A stretch of 64,000 nucleotides of DNA from Lachnospiraceae bacterium (lineage in GTDB: Bacteria > Bacillota > Clostridia > Lachnospirales > Lachnospiraceae): contig JAETQI010000009.1 of NCBI GenBank assembly GCA_021770755.1, positions 46,125 to 110,124 of the forward strand, given 5' to 3'. Below the pieces are notes generated by a model. That model ran no database searches. It had not been told where the DNA came from and saw only the letters and a list, made by a program, of their open reading frames with translations. A program made the translations under genes and the position numbers. This document shows, one piece after another, positions 17,443 through 25,572 of this stretch. Every line of letters starts with the position of its first letter. Positions within the stretch are counted from its first letter, which is position 1.

Positions 17443-17524
17443 TTCAGTGCTTCATAAAGGTTCTTAATAAAGAATATTTTCCACATAGAAAAAAATGCCT
17501 GAATCCATATAAATTTTTGGACTT

Positions 17525-17557
17525 TTGACAAAAAAGCGTGTATGATAGGAGTATAAT
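17525..17557 (+). promoter_or_regulatory. Probable promoter of the XRE regulator gene
   Basis: TTGACA at 17525-17530 lies 21 bp before TATAAT (17552-17557), which is wider than ideal. TTGGAC at 17517-17522 with TATGAT at 17541-17546 (18 bp) is the alternative pair. Either one would serve the gene at 17580. Confidence 0.5.
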
Positions 17558-17579
17558 AAGATAGGGAGGCATCAGGAAT

Positions 17580-17906
17580 ATGAAAAAGAAGACATGTTTA
17601 TCGCTTGATATGAGAATGACCGGACAGGTATTGAAGCAGATGATCAGAAAGAAAGGCTATACGGTCAGCGAGATCCAGCGGGAGCTGAGGCTCTCATGCC
17701 CGCAGCCGATCTACCGCTGGATCAACGGGCAGACCATGCCGTCCATCGATAATCTGTACAAACTGAGCATGATACTGGACGTACATATGGAAGATCTGGT
17801 GCTGCCAAGGCAGGATGAGGTGTGGATGGTGCAAAAAGGGCGGAATCCGCGCCGGATCCGCCGGCTTCAGATGTATCATGACAGATATTCTGCAAAAAGA
17901 CGATGA
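17580..17906 (+). CDS. XRE-family helix-turn-helix regulator
   Basis: A 108-residue protein with an XRE-type HTH at about residues 14-68: MTGQVLKQMIRKKGYTVSEIQREL, then CPQPIYRWINGQTMPSIDNLYKLSMILDVHMEDLVL, ending on the usual loop after helix 5. The C-terminal 40 residues are basic and end in SAKRR. The Cys-Pro insertion before the recognition helix is slightly unusual. The GNAT gene starts 23 bp downstream. The target genes are unknown. Confidence 0.85.
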   Translation: MKKKTCLSLDMRMTGQVLKQMIRKKGYTVSEIQRELRLSCPQPIYRWINGQTMPSIDNLYKLSMILDVHMEDLVLPRQDEVWMVQKGRNPRRIRRLQMYHDRYSAKRR

Positions 17907-17929
17907 ACGGACACAACGAGGTAGGCAGT

Positions 17930-18667
17930 ATGATGGAGGGCACACATAAAGTCATGATAACGGAAAAGGATGAGGAGGCGGCGTACTATGCCGCAAGACA
18001 TATCCCATACATTGTCTGGTTGAATGAGCGGAACAGGCAGCAGAGCTTTCCGTGCGGCTCTTACTGCGTGGAGAATCTCAGCGATATCGATGCGCGTTAT
18101 CTCGACAGGGTGTACAGGCGTTTTCATGACATTCCGTGGGATATCACGGAGACGCCGCGGCTAAAGATCCGGGAGATCACGGTGGACGATGTGCCGCAGT
18201 TGTATGAGCTTTATGAGGATGCGCGCATCACGCAGTACATGGAGCCGCTCTTTGCGGACCCGGAGCAGGAAGTGATCTACACCAGGGAATACATCAGGAA
18301 TGTCTATGGATTTTATGGCTATGGCATGTGGGTGCTCGAGAGCAGGGAGAGCGGGCGGATCATAGGCAGGGCGGGTCTGGAGTACAAAGAGGGATTTGAG
18401 GGGCTGGAGCTGGGATTTATGCTGGGCGTGCCGTTTCAGCACAGAGGATACGCATATGAGGCGTGCAGTGCGATCCTTGCCTACGGGATCAGGGAACTGG
18501 AACAGCGAAGCTACTGTTCTTTTGTCAATGAGAACAACGAGGCGTCGATCCGGCTGTGTGAGCGGCTGGGATTTGTACCGTGCGGCCGGGTGCGCCTGCA
18601 GGAGATCAATTTCGACGGAATGATGGTGGAAAAGGAATTTATACAGTATGTCTATCGTGCAGATTAG
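17930..18667 (+). CDS. GNAT-family N-acetyltransferase
   Basis: A 245-residue protein whose C-terminal 175 residues are a GNAT domain of the RimJ/RimL type: RLKIREITVDDVPQLYELYED at the start, then GRAGLEYKEGFEGLELGFMLGVPFQHRGYAYEA with the acetyl-CoA loop QHRGYA, and VNENNEASIRLCERLGFVPCGR. The first about 70 residues are not part of the GNAT fold and have no recognised function. The acceptor could be a protein N-terminus or a small molecule. ATG 17930 is preceded by ACGAGGTAG at suitable spacing. An in-frame ATG at 17903, overlapping the XRE stop, lacks a ribosome site. Confidence 0.8.
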   Translation: MMEGTHKVMITEKDEEAAYYAARHIPYIVWLNERNRQQSFPCGSYCVENLSDIDARYLDRVYRRFHDIPWDITETPRLKIREITVDDVPQLYELYEDARITQYMEPLFADPEQEVIYTREYIRNVYGFYGYGMWVLESRESGRIIGRAGLEYKEGFEGLELGFMLGVPFQHRGYAYEACSAILAYGIRELEQRSYCSFVNENNEASIRLCERLGFVPCGRVRLQEINFDGMMVEKEFIQYVYRAD

Positions 18668-18784
18668 ACAAAAAACGAGGTCAGGCATCGAAAATATGAC
18701 AACGTATCGCGCACAGACCGGACGATATGGCGCACAAAGGGCTTCCGGGAGCCGGATCGGGAAAGGTCAGCGCGATAAAATGAT

Positions 18785-18813
18785 TTGACAATGGAAAAAT
18801 GTGGTGGTAATAT
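18785..18813 (+). promoter_or_regulatory. Promoter of the amt leader
   Basis: TTGACA at 18785-18790 and TAATAT at 18808-18813 are separated by 17 bp. The predicted start near 18820 is only about 8 nt upstream of a strong terminator hairpin and about 165 nt upstream of the amt start codon. Confidence 0.7.
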
Positions 18814-18827
18814 AAGGTGCATAAAGC

Positions 18828-18868
18828 AAAGGCGCTATGGGATACACTCCCGTAGCGCCTTTTGTTTT
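18828..18868 (+). terminator. Terminator hairpin in the amt leader
   Basis: A 15-bp stem (18828-18842 with 18848-18862, one G-T wobble) and a 5-nt loop, followed by TTTGTTTT. It lies between the only good promoter and amt, so it could act as an attenuator. It might instead end transcription arriving from the GNAT gene. Confidence 0.75.
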
Positions 18869-18874
18869 GCACAC

Positions 18875-18916
18875 GGGCGTCCAGAGGAAAATGTCAGCAT
18901 AGGCTGACGGACGTCC
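18875..18916 (+). other. Structured leader segment before amt
   Basis: An outer 8-bp stem (18875-18882 with 18909-18916, one wobble) encloses an inner 6-bp hairpin (18893-18898 with 18903-18908), with a 10-nt bulge on the 5' side. The structure stands alone between the terminator and the palindromic repeat. It matches no riboswitch that I can name. Confidence 0.45.
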
Positions 18917-18922
18917 GGCGCG

Positions 18923-18953
18923 CGAGTAAGGGAAGATGGCTCTTCCCTGCTCG
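18923..18953. repeat. Palindromic intergenic repeat, copy 1
   Basis: A 31-bp imperfect palindrome with GGGAAG and CTTCCC arms around a 6-nt centre, flanked by CGAG and CTCG. Related copies are at 39568-39599 and 51129-51160. Each lies in a short gap between genes. Here it is 33 bp upstream of amt. Confidence 0.65.
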
Positions 18954-18986
18954 ATTAAGCTTTCGCAATAAAAGGAGGAGATTATT

Positions 18987-20783
18987 ATGACAGAGTTACA
19001 GGAACTGCTTGATGCCGTAAACGGCGAGATTTACGGCGTATGGTTTTTGATCGGCGCTGCACTGGTGTTCTGGATGCAGGCTGGGTTTGCGATGGTGGAG
19101 GCGGGCTTCACCAGGGCAAAAAATACGGGAAACATCATCATGAAGAACCTGATGGATTTCTGTATCGGTACATGCACATTCATCCTGATCGGGTTTGGAC
19201 TGCTGCTGGGCGAGGATCTGATGGGATTCATCGGCAGGCCCGGGTTTGACATCTTCACAAGCTATGCGGATTTTGACTGGTCCAATTTCGTGTTCAACCT
19301 GGTATTCTGCGCGACGACAGCGACGATCGTTTCCGGGGCGATGGCGGAGCGGACAAAATTTTTGTCATACTGCGTGTATTCGGGTGTCATCTCGGCGTTG
19401 ATCTACCCCGTCGAAGCACACTGGATCTGGGGCGGAGGCTGGCTTGCCCAGATGGGATTTCACGATTTTGCGGGTTCCTGCGCGATACATATGGTGGGCG
19501 GTATTAGTGCCCTGATCGGCGCGAAGATGCTCGGTCCCCGCATTGGGAAGTTCACGAGAGATAAGCAGGGAAAGATCACGAAAGTGAACGCCTTTCCCGG
19601 ACATAACCTCACGATCGGCGCACTTGGCGTATTTATCCTGTGGCTTGGCTGGTACGGGTTTAACGGTGCGGCGGCGACAAGCCTGCCGGAGCTTGGTTCC
19701 ATCTTTGTCACGACGACGATCGCACCGGCGATCGCGACGGTAGTCTGCATGATCTTTACCTGGATTAAGTACGGCAAGCCGGACGTGTCGATGTGTCTCA
19801 ATGCTTCCCTCGCAGGCCTTGTGGCGATCACGGCAGGCTGCGATGTGACGGATGGGTTCGGTGCGATCGTGATCGGCGCGGTAGCAGGGCTTCTGGTGGT
19901 GTTTGGCGTATGGCTGCTCGACTACAAGCTCCGCATCGACGATCCGGTCGGCGCGGTGGCAGTCCACTGCATGAATGGGATCTGGGGTACGGTCGCAGTC
20001 GGACTCTTTGCGACAGACACGGCGCCCGCGTTTGCGAGAGGATACGGCGACGGCGTGGCATTTGGCGCCAACCAGATCTGCGGGACAGGGCTTTTCTACG
20101 GCGGCGGATTCAGGCTTCTGGGAATCCAACTGGCAGGGATGTTCAGCGTTATTGTGTGGACAGTGATCACGATCACGATCACATTCCTCGTGATCAGGGC
20201 GGTATTTGGCCTGCGCGTCAGCGAGGAGGAGGAGATCATCGGTCTCGATGCCACCGAGCACGGTCTGCCATCCGCATATGCGGGATTTTCGATGATGGAT
20301 ATCTCTAACAGCATGATCATGGAGGAGAACGAGAACACCCAGCTTGGCTCTGACAACTATGAGGAAGCGTCTGAGGCGCAGAAAAACGCGGCAGTCAGGG
20401 TATCACAGATCCCGCTTCCATCCGCTTCCGGCATCTACAAGGTTGTCATCATCGCAAAGCTTTCCAGGTATGACGTGCTCCGCAAAGCGATGAACAGCAT
20501 CGGTGTGACGGGGATGACAGTGACGCAGGTCATGGGCTGCGGTATTCAGAAGGGAGCGGGCGAGAAGTACCGCGGGGCGGAGATCGACGCGACGCTGCTC
20601 CCGAAAGTGAAGGTCGAGGTGGTCGTATCTGCGATCCCTGTCGAAAAGGTGATCGAGTCGGCGAAGAAGGTCCTGTACACAGGACATATCGGCGACGGCA
20701 AGATCTTTGTGTACAATGTCGATAAAGTGGTCAAGATCCGCACCGGCGAGGAGGATATGGCGGCGCTTGCCGATGTCGAATGA
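18987..20783 (+). CDS. amt: Ammonium transporter fused to a C-terminal PII signalling domain
   Basis: A 598-residue fusion. Residues about 1-410 are an Amt/Rh ammonium channel with eleven predicted membrane segments and the motifs FWMQAGFAMVEAGFTRAKN, FAGSCAIHMVGG with a conserved pore His, and AVHCMNGIWGT with the second. A 70-residue acidic linker leads to a PII (GlnB/GlnK) domain at about 482-598, with the T-loop Tyr in KYRGAE and the signature GHIGDGKIFVYNVDKVVKIRTGEE. PII proteins sense ATP/ADP and 2-oxoglutarate and plug Amt pores, so the channel carries its own gate. The ribosome site AAAGGAGGAG is strong. Expression may be controlled by the structured leader. Confidence 0.95.
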   Translation: MTELQELLDAVNGEIYGVWFLIGAALVFWMQAGFAMVEAGFTRAKNTGNIIMKNLMDFCIGTCTFILIGFGLLLGEDLMGFIGRPGFDIFTSYADFDWSNFVFNLVFCATTATIVSGAMAERTKFLSYCVYSGVISALIYPVEAHWIWGGGWLAQMGFHDFAGSCAIHMVGGISALIGAKMLGPRIGKFTRDKQGKITKVNAFPGHNLTIGALGVFILWLGWYGFNGAAATSLPELGSIFVTTTIAPAIATVVCMIFTWIKYGKPDVSMCLNASLAGLVAITAGCDVTDGFGAIVIGAVAGLLVVFGVWLLDYKLRIDDPVGAVAVHCMNGIWGTVAVGLFATDTAPAFARGYGDGVAFGANQICGTGLFYGGGFRLLGIQLAGMFSVIVWTVITITITFLVIRAVFGLRVSEEEEIIGLDATEHGLPSAYAGFSMMDISNSMIMEENENTQLGSDNYEEASEAQKNAAVRVSQIPLPSASGIYKVVIIAKLSRYDVLRKAMNSIGVTGMTVTQVMGCGIQKGAGEKYRGAEIDATLLPKVKVEVVVSAIPVEKVIESAKKVLYTGHIGDGKIFVYNVDKVVKIRTGEEDMAALADVE

Positions 20784-20797
20784 TATAGTGTGATGAC

Positions 20798-20833
20798 AAA
20801 AAAGGAACCCGAAGCGTTTTCTCCGGGTTCCTT
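20798..20833. terminator. Shared terminator between amt and the HD-GYP gene
   Basis: A 10-bp stem (20802-20811 with 20824-20833) with an A-run on the left and a weak T tail on the right. On the minus strand the A-run becomes six T residues right after the HD-GYP stop codon, so it works best as the HD-GYP terminator. Confidence 0.75.
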
Positions 20834-21995
20834 ATATGATTGTCTCGATCGATATGTTTTTCCTGTTTGACAATTGCATCATGCTCTGGTAATAGGATTT
20901 CTGGAGATCGATGATCTCGTTGTTTTCCATGCGGACGACCGGCTTGGAAAAATTGTCGGGATTGATGAAGATGACATTGCCCTCCATGCCGTTGCTCAGC
21001 GTCACCCTGTGATTGAGATAAGTGTTTGATACATTCTCGAGGAATGTGAGGATGTACTTGATCTCATATTTCTGGATCCCGTCGTCCTCGAAATACTTTA
21101 TGACAGAGAACGGGCACATGGCTGCGCGGTATACCCGCTCGCTCGTCATGGCGTCGAAGATATCCGCGATCGTGACGATCTTGGAGAATCTGTCGATGTC
21201 GTCCCCTTTCAGCCCATATGGATATCCGCTGCCGTCGCACTTCTCATGGTGCATCAGCGCGGCGTTCTTGACAGGCTCGGGAATGCTGCTGTAGCGGCCA
21301 AGCAGATGGAAGCCCTCGGTGGTGTGGGTCTTGACGATCTCAAATTCGTCGGGTGTCAGCTTGCCGGGCTTGCACAGCACGCCGGTAGGGAGCATGAACT
21401 TGCCGACATCGTGAAACAGTCCGCAGGCGGTCGCCATCATCTGGTCGGTCTCTGAAAAGCGGAGCCAGCGCGAAAGTACATTGGAAATCAGCGCGACATC
21501 GATGCAGTGGTTGTACACGGAGTCCTCGGGATTGTGCATATTCAGGAGCATGTCAAAGATGCTGACCTCCTGTTTGTCCTGGTGCAGCAGTGCCATCGTC
21601 TCCTTGAGCAGCTCGTTGGCGCGGAAGGGCTCGTTGCGGTACAGGGACTTCATGAGGTTTGCCTCATAGTGTTCGGCACATCGCGCAAAGCTTTGGGAAA
21701 ATCGCTGAAATTGTCTGTTTTCTGTCGGTTTTATTTCGGGTTGTTTTTCCAGGTTGTACAGATTTGTGATGGAGGCATCCTGCATGAGAACTGCCGGGTT
21801 TGCCATAGGGGTGGACAGATCTACGACAAGATCATCTTCTATGTGCGCATAATATATGGCATATCCTTCCAAACGTGATATAATATTCTCAGTGAGTATG
21901 ATGCCCTTGGGAACGATTGTCACATGATCAAATGATACAATGTCCTCAGCCGTTACCATGCCCGGTGTCAGTGCCGAAATGGGAATTTGTCTCAT
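20832..21995 (-). CDS. HD-GYP domain protein, probable cyclic-di-GMP phosphodiesterase
   Basis: A 387-residue protein. The first about 160 residues are an undefined N-terminal region with the opening MRQIPISALTPGMVTAEDIV, often seen in HD-GYP proteins. The HD-GYP domain follows: HCIDVALISNVL, GLFHDVGKFMLP with the HD pair, KTHTTEGFHLL, and HHEKCDGSGYPYGLKG with the GYP motif, then ADIFDAMTSERVYR. Such enzymes hydrolyse c-di-GMP. Without a sensor or receiver domain the input is unknown. The frame extends upstream to 22139, but the chosen start has AGAGAGAG before it and a consensus promoter upstream. Confidence 0.88.
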   Translation of the reverse strand: MRQIPISALTPGMVTAEDIVSFDHVTIVPKGIILTENIISRLEGYAIYYAHIEDDLVVDLSTPMANPAVLMQDASITNLYNLEKQPEIKPTENRQFQRFSQSFARCAEHYEANLMKSLYRNEPFRANELLKETMALLHQDKQEVSIFDMLLNMHNPEDSVYNHCIDVALISNVLSRWLRFSETDQMMATACGLFHDVGKFMLPTGVLCKPGKLTPDEFEIVKTHTTEGFHLLGRYSSIPEPVKNAALMHHEKCDGSGYPYGLKGDDIDRFSKIVTIADIFDAMTSERVYRAAMCPFSVIKYFEDDGIQKYEIKYILTFLENVSNTYLNHRVTLSNGMEGNVIFINPDNFSKPVVRMENNEIIDLQKSYYQSMMQLSNRKNISIETII

Positions 21996-22041
21996 AAAGC
22001 TCTCTCTTTCTGAAAAATAGTGAATTTTGTACTCTATTTTT

Positions 22042-22070
22042 ATTCTAGCGGTTTTCGTCAAAAATGTCAA
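22042..22070 (-). promoter_or_regulatory. Promoter of the HD-GYP gene
   Basis: On the minus strand TTGACA (22070-22065) and TAGAAT (22047-22042) are 17 bp apart, about 47 bp upstream of the start codon. Confidence 0.75.
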
Positions 22071-22089
22071 ACAATAAGGAGGCAACGAT

Positions 22090-22701
22090 ATGAAAAAGTA
22101 CACCAATATCCACAAATTGTCCGATAATAAGTTTCTCAACCTGTTCAGGCTGGACGCCCTGACAGACAGCGGACGCCCGTTTGATTATTTCTTTGTGTCG
22201 AGAAGAAAAGCGGAGAATATCAAGCTGCTAACGGGGGACAGCGCGGCGGAGGGCGTGGTCATCTATCCGATCCTTAAGGATGATCCGGAGAAGATCGTGA
22301 TGATCCGCCAGTACCGGTATCCGCTGGGAGATTATCTGTATGAGCTGCCCGCCGGCCTGATCGATGCGGGGGAGACGCCCGACATTGCCGCGGTCCGGGA
22401 GATGAAGGAAGAGACGGGACTTTCCTTTGAAGTGTATGCGGGCGGCGACGAGGCATACCGCAGACCGTTTTTTATGGGGGCAGGCTTTACCGATGAGAGC
22501 TGCAATGCAGTCTATGGATATGCCAGCGGGACAGTCAGCCGCGATGCGCTGGAGGACACGGAAACCATACAGGTTCTGATCGTGGACAAGGCGGAGGCGC
22601 AGCGCATTCTCAGGGAGGAGAAAGTCTCGATCAGGGCGGCGTATCTGCTCATGAATTTCCTGCACGCAGACAGGAGGGCACCGTTTGCGTTTCTGCAGTG
22701 A
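22090..22701 (+). CDS. Nudix hydrolase, ADP-ribose pyrophosphatase type
   Basis: A 203-residue Nudix enzyme. The box is complete: GLIDAGETPDIAAVREMKEETGL follows the GX5EX7REUXEEXGU pattern. The preceding MIRQYRYPLGDYLYELPAG and the following segment resemble NudF-type ADP-ribose pyrophosphatases, which split ADP-ribose to AMP and ribose 5-phosphate. Sequence alone does not exclude another nucleoside diphosphate derivative. The start has AAGGAGG at suitable spacing. The gene is divergent from HD-GYP and has no partner. Confidence 0.85.
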   Translation: MKKYTNIHKLSDNKFLNLFRLDALTDSGRPFDYFFVSRRKAENIKLLTGDSAAEGVVIYPILKDDPEKIVMIRQYRYPLGDYLYELPAGLIDAGETPDIAAVREMKEETGLSFEVYAGGDEAYRRPFFMGAGFTDESCNAVYGYASGTVSRDALEDTETIQVLIVDKAEAQRILREEKVSIRAAYLLMNFLHADRRAPFAFLQ

Positions 22702-23088
22702 TGTTAAAATAATACATGGTATTTTAAAACGCCGCAGGGCAGGAAAAGTGTGCACAAAATGTCGAAATTTGTCCATATGAAGGGGAAGTTGAAAGTTGAG
22801 AAGATCGAATCTGAAATGGGCACGGCAGGATCTGGTAAAATGGTGAAAGAAATATTTCACTTTGGCTGGGCGGTAAAACGCTGAAATCCGATAAATACCC
22901 CACGTTATAGATTAAGTGCTGCGGACGATAACTTAAAATATAACAACAGTTATTGAAGCCGATACATATTTTTTATTTATACTAAGATTGTGTGTTCATT
23001 TCTCGAAAAGTGTGGTATGATAATACAGGAGTATTGCAAAAGGATACATAGGATCTGCTTGGAGAAATATTATGAAAGGATGATTGAG
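22702..23088. other. 387-bp gene-free stretch, no recognised element
   Basis: Between the Nudix and DUF6465 genes I find no convincing coding frame, riboswitch or strong terminator. A TATGAT at 23016-23021 could be the -10 box for the downstream gene, but no well-spaced -35 is present. The stretch is AT-rich towards its 3' half. Confidence 0.45.
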
Positions 23089-23421
23089 ATGGTGGACAAG
23101 TTCGATGTAAGAGAGACGGATACAAAGGAGACTGCCGCAAAAGAGGCGGATACAAAGGAGACCGCCGCAAAAGAGGCGGATACAAAGACGGATGCCGGAT
23201 ACCGCTCGGAGATCGACGGTGTTGAGGTTGATTTTGAGCTGCAGTACCGCGAGCATGAGACCGACATGAAAGATATCGCAAAGCGGGTTACACAGGATTA
23301 TGCAAGGAGGGGCAATGATGCAGCTAAGATCGAACTGATCCAGGTGTATTTAAAGCCGACTGATTTTACTGCATATTATGTGATCAATAATTCTTATGAG
23401 GGTAAGATTCCTCTGTTTTGA
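23089..23421 (+). CDS. DUF6465-like small protein with a tandem-repeat linker
   Basis: A 110-residue soluble protein. The N-terminal half is a charged linker with two copies of DTKETAAKEA and part of a third. The C-terminal half (EVDFELQYREHETDMKDIAKRVTQDY, then IQVYLKPTDFTAYYVIN) resembles the DUF6465 domain common in Lachnospiraceae, whose function is unknown. The ATG at 23089 is 8 bp after AAAGGA. Upstream ATGs in the same frame have no ribosome site. Confidence 0.65.
   Translation: MVDKFDVRETDTKETAAKEADTKETAAKEADTKTDAGYRSEIDGVEVDFELQYREHETDMKDIAKRVTQDYARRGNDAAKIELIQVYLKPTDFTAYYVINNSYEGKIPLF
23119..23187 (+). repeat. 30-bp in-frame tandem repeat inside the DUF6465-like gene
   Basis: Two nearly identical 30-bp units (23119-23148 and 23149-23178, differing by one base) and the first 9 bp of a third. 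Each unit encodes DTKETAAKEA, so copy-number change would lengthen or shorten the linker without a frameshift. Confidence 0.85.
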
Positions 23422-23436
23422 TCAATATGAATAGGA

Positions 23437-23474
23437 AATGACCGTTATGGAAATGTTTTTTCATAGCGGTCATT
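23437..23474. promoter_or_regulatory. Inverted repeat between the DUF6465 and LacI genes
   Basis: A 13-bp stem (23437-23449 with 23462-23474, one wobble) has its T-run inside the 12-nt loop rather than after the stem. It lies 38 bp upstream of the LacI-type gene and could be a weak terminator or an autoregulatory operator. Confidence 0.5.
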
Positions 23475-23511
23475 ATGCACGGGGGAATGACAGAGGGAAG
23501 AGGGGAAACGA

Positions 23512-24525
23512 ATGAAGAAGGTAACGATACAGGATATTGCGGCTGAGATGGGGCTTAGCCGCAATACTGTGGCGAAAGCACTGAACGGGGGTCTTGTCTC
23601 TCCGCAGACAAGGCATGCAGTTGTGCAGAAGGCATGGCAGATGGGGTACGCCAAGCTGGATGAGAATCTGGTCGAGGAGGTCAAGTCGACATACCGCAGG
23701 GCGAATACAGGAACGATACTGGTGTTATTTAATCACATGCAGTCCGCTTTCTGGACGAGGGCGCTCGCCGGCATCAGCAACGCGGTGAACGACGAGGGAT
23801 ACCGCATGCAGCTCCATGTGGTAGACGACAAGGATAAGGACGGGGAGGCGACTGGCAGGCTGATCGCGGACGATGTGAAGGGGATCATCTTTTTGAGCGT
23901 GTTCCCGGCAAAATTCGTAAAGGGGATCGGGCGCAAAAAGCTCCCGGTGACATTTTTTAACAGTCCTGTCAATGCGCAGGAATATATCAGGATCGGCGAT
24001 GTCATCAATGTGGAAGGTTTTTATTCCATGAGCACACTGACAGATTACGTGGTCAGGCAAAAGGGCTGCACAAAATTTGCCTATATCGGATATGCCGAAG
24101 GGTCGCGCATGATACAGGCGCGGTATCTGGGGTTTTTGAGCGCGTGCAGCCAGAACCATGTACAGCTCGATGAACGGATGCAGTACACACGCCCGGCGAA
24201 CAGCATCAGCTTTAGCTATGCCATGGTCGAGGAGGTCGTAAAGAGCATGCCCTACATACCGGAGGCGATCGTCTGCGAGGATGACGATGTGGCAAAGCAT
24301 GTATCGCTCGCGCTGCTGCAGCGGGATCCGCAGGCGGTGAAGCGGGTGGTGATCACAGGGTTTAACAACACCCTGGAGACGGATTTCTTCAAGAAGGACA
24401 TTCTCACGGTGGAAGTGCGCATCGAGGAGATGGGCAGGCGCCTTGTGAAATCGGTGATCGACAAGGTGAAATGCCCGACGATGGACGCCTCTTTCACGAC
24501 GATCGCGACTTATCCCAAAATTTAG
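23512..24525 (+). CDS. LacI-family transcriptional regulator (first of two)
   Basis: A 337-residue regulator with an N-terminal LacI helix-turn-helix, VTIQDIAAEMGLSRNTVAKALNGGLVSPQTRHAVVQKAWQMGY, and a periplasmic-binding-protein-like effector domain from about residue 65. The effector domain is divergent (for example FLSVFPAKFVKGI in place of the usual second lobe motif), so the ligand cannot be predicted. The start follows GGGAAGAGGGGAAACGA. It precedes degV and the aldose epimerase but has its own terminator-like region. A role in the downstream mannoside locus, which has a second LacI gene, is possible. Confidence 0.85.
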   Translation: MKKVTIQDIAAEMGLSRNTVAKALNGGLVSPQTRHAVVQKAWQMGYAKLDENLVEEVKSTYRRANTGTILVLFNHMQSAFWTRALAGISNAVNDEGYRMQLHVVDDKDKDGEATGRLIADDVKGIIFLSVFPAKFVKGIGRKKLPVTFFNSPVNAQEYIRIGDVINVEGFYSMSTLTDYVVRQKGCTKFAYIGYAEGSRMIQARYLGFLSACSQNHVQLDERMQYTRPANSISFSYAMVEEVVKSMPYIPEAIVCEDDDVAKHVSLALLQRDPQAVKRVVITGFNNTLETDFFKKDILTVEVRIEEMGRRLVKSVIDKVKCPTMDASFTTIATYPKI

Positions 24526-24557
24526 ACTTCATTTTTTCATATATTTTCATATATACG

Positions 24558-24586
24558 ATGACAATATGCGCAATACATGATATAAT
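24558..24586 (+). promoter_or_regulatory. Promoter of degV
   Basis: ATGACA at 24558-24563 and TATAAT at 24581-24586 are 17 bp apart, with an extended -10 TGA just before the TATAAT. It is about 68 bp upstream of the chosen start. Confidence 0.6.
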
Positions 24587-24653
24587 TTCAATATCTACTT
24601 AACGTAGTAATGAAAACGGCTATCATGAATATATGAAAAGTGAGGATTTATCG

Positions 24654-25556
24654 ATGGATTACAAAATAGTGACTGACGGCTCCTGCGACCTGCCGCCAGA
24701 GCTCTGCAGAGAGAAGGGAGTGGACGTCGTTCCCTTCTATGTGTCATTTGACAGTGAAAATTATATGAGGGAGATCGCGGATATGCCGATCCGGAAGTTT
24801 TATGACCAGATGGTGGCGGATCCCACGACGTTTCCGAAGTCTTCCATGCCTTCCGTGCAGGATTACGTGGACGTATTCCAGCCGGCAGTGGAGGCGGGGA
24901 AAGCGGTGATCTGCATCTGCATCACGACGAAATTCAGCGGATCTTACCAGTCGGCGATGAACGCGAAGGAGATGGTTCTCGAGAGCTGTCCCGATGCGCG
25001 GATCACGGTGATGGATTCCACGATCAATACGGTGCTGCAGGGGATCTTCGTGCTGGAGGCGATCCGGATGTATGAGGCGAAGCTTCCATATGAAAAGGTG
25101 GTAGAAGAGCTTGAAGCGATCAAGGGCACCGGAAGGATCTTTTTCACCGTCGGCAACATTGACTATCTCAAACACGGCGGACGCATCGGAAAACTTGCGG
25201 GACTTGCAGGCTCCATGCTGGGCATCCGGCCGCTGATCACATTGAAGGAGGGGGAGATCTTCCCGTCCGGTCTGGCGAGAAGCCGCAAGAAATCGCTTGA
25301 GAAAGTGTATGACCTGTTGTGGCAGTATTTGCAGGAGGTTCACGCGGTGCCCGGCGAGTACAGCATCTGCGTCGGCTATGGCTATGATATCGAGGAGGGC
25401 GAGGCGTTCCGCCAGGGGGCGGTCGCGTTTCTCAATGAAAAAGGATACCCGGTCTCTGACGGGGAGATTCAGAAATATCAGATCGGTGCGACGATCAGTG
25501 TTCACACAGGACCGTATCCGCTCGGTTTTGGCGTGATCAGAAAGAGTATGCTTTAA
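24654..25556 (+). CDS. DegV-family fatty-acid-binding protein
   Basis: A 300-residue protein of the DegV family, which binds free fatty acids and in Firmicutes includes the FakB partners of fatty-acid kinase. The motifs VTDGSCDLPPEL at the N-terminus, TKFSGSYQSAMNA and KHGGRIGKLAG, and the closing GPYPLGFGV (the HTGPG-like end) are all present. The start at 24654 has AGTGAGGA upstream; the earlier ATG at 24633 has none. No FakA kinase gene is nearby. The aldose epimerase begins 16 bp downstream with its own AAAAGGAG site, so the two are probably cotranscribed. Confidence 0.88.
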   Translation: MDYKIVTDGSCDLPPELCREKGVDVVPFYVSFDSENYMREIADMPIRKFYDQMVADPTTFPKSSMPSVQDYVDVFQPAVEAGKAVICICITTKFSGSYQSAMNAKEMVLESCPDARITVMDSTINTVLQGIFVLEAIRMYEAKLPYEKVVEELEAIKGTGRIFFTVGNIDYLKHGGRIGKLAGLAGSMLGIRPLITLKEGEIFPSGLARSRKKSLEKVYDLLWQYLQEVHAVPGEYSICVGYGYDIEEGEAFRQGAVAFLNEKGYPVSDGEIQKYQIGATISVHTGPYPLGFGVIRKSML

Positions 25557-25572
25557 AAGGAGAAAAGGGCAA

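Noticed and set aside
18936..18950. Sigma-54-type promoter (TGGCTC then TGC) upstream of amt
   Set aside because: The GG and GC pairs are 9 bp apart instead of 10, and the sequence is fully accounted for by the palindromic repeat.
18923..18953. ANTAR antiterminator target at amt, because the loop ATGGCT has A at position 1 and G at position 4
   Set aside because: A true ANTAR site needs two such hairpins before the terminator. Here only one loop fits and it lies after the terminator, and other copies of the repeat do not keep the loop bases.
23437..23474. Intrinsic terminator for the DUF6465-like gene
   Set aside because: The stem is good, but the T-run is in the loop and not after the stem, so I list it as an inverted repeat of unknown role.
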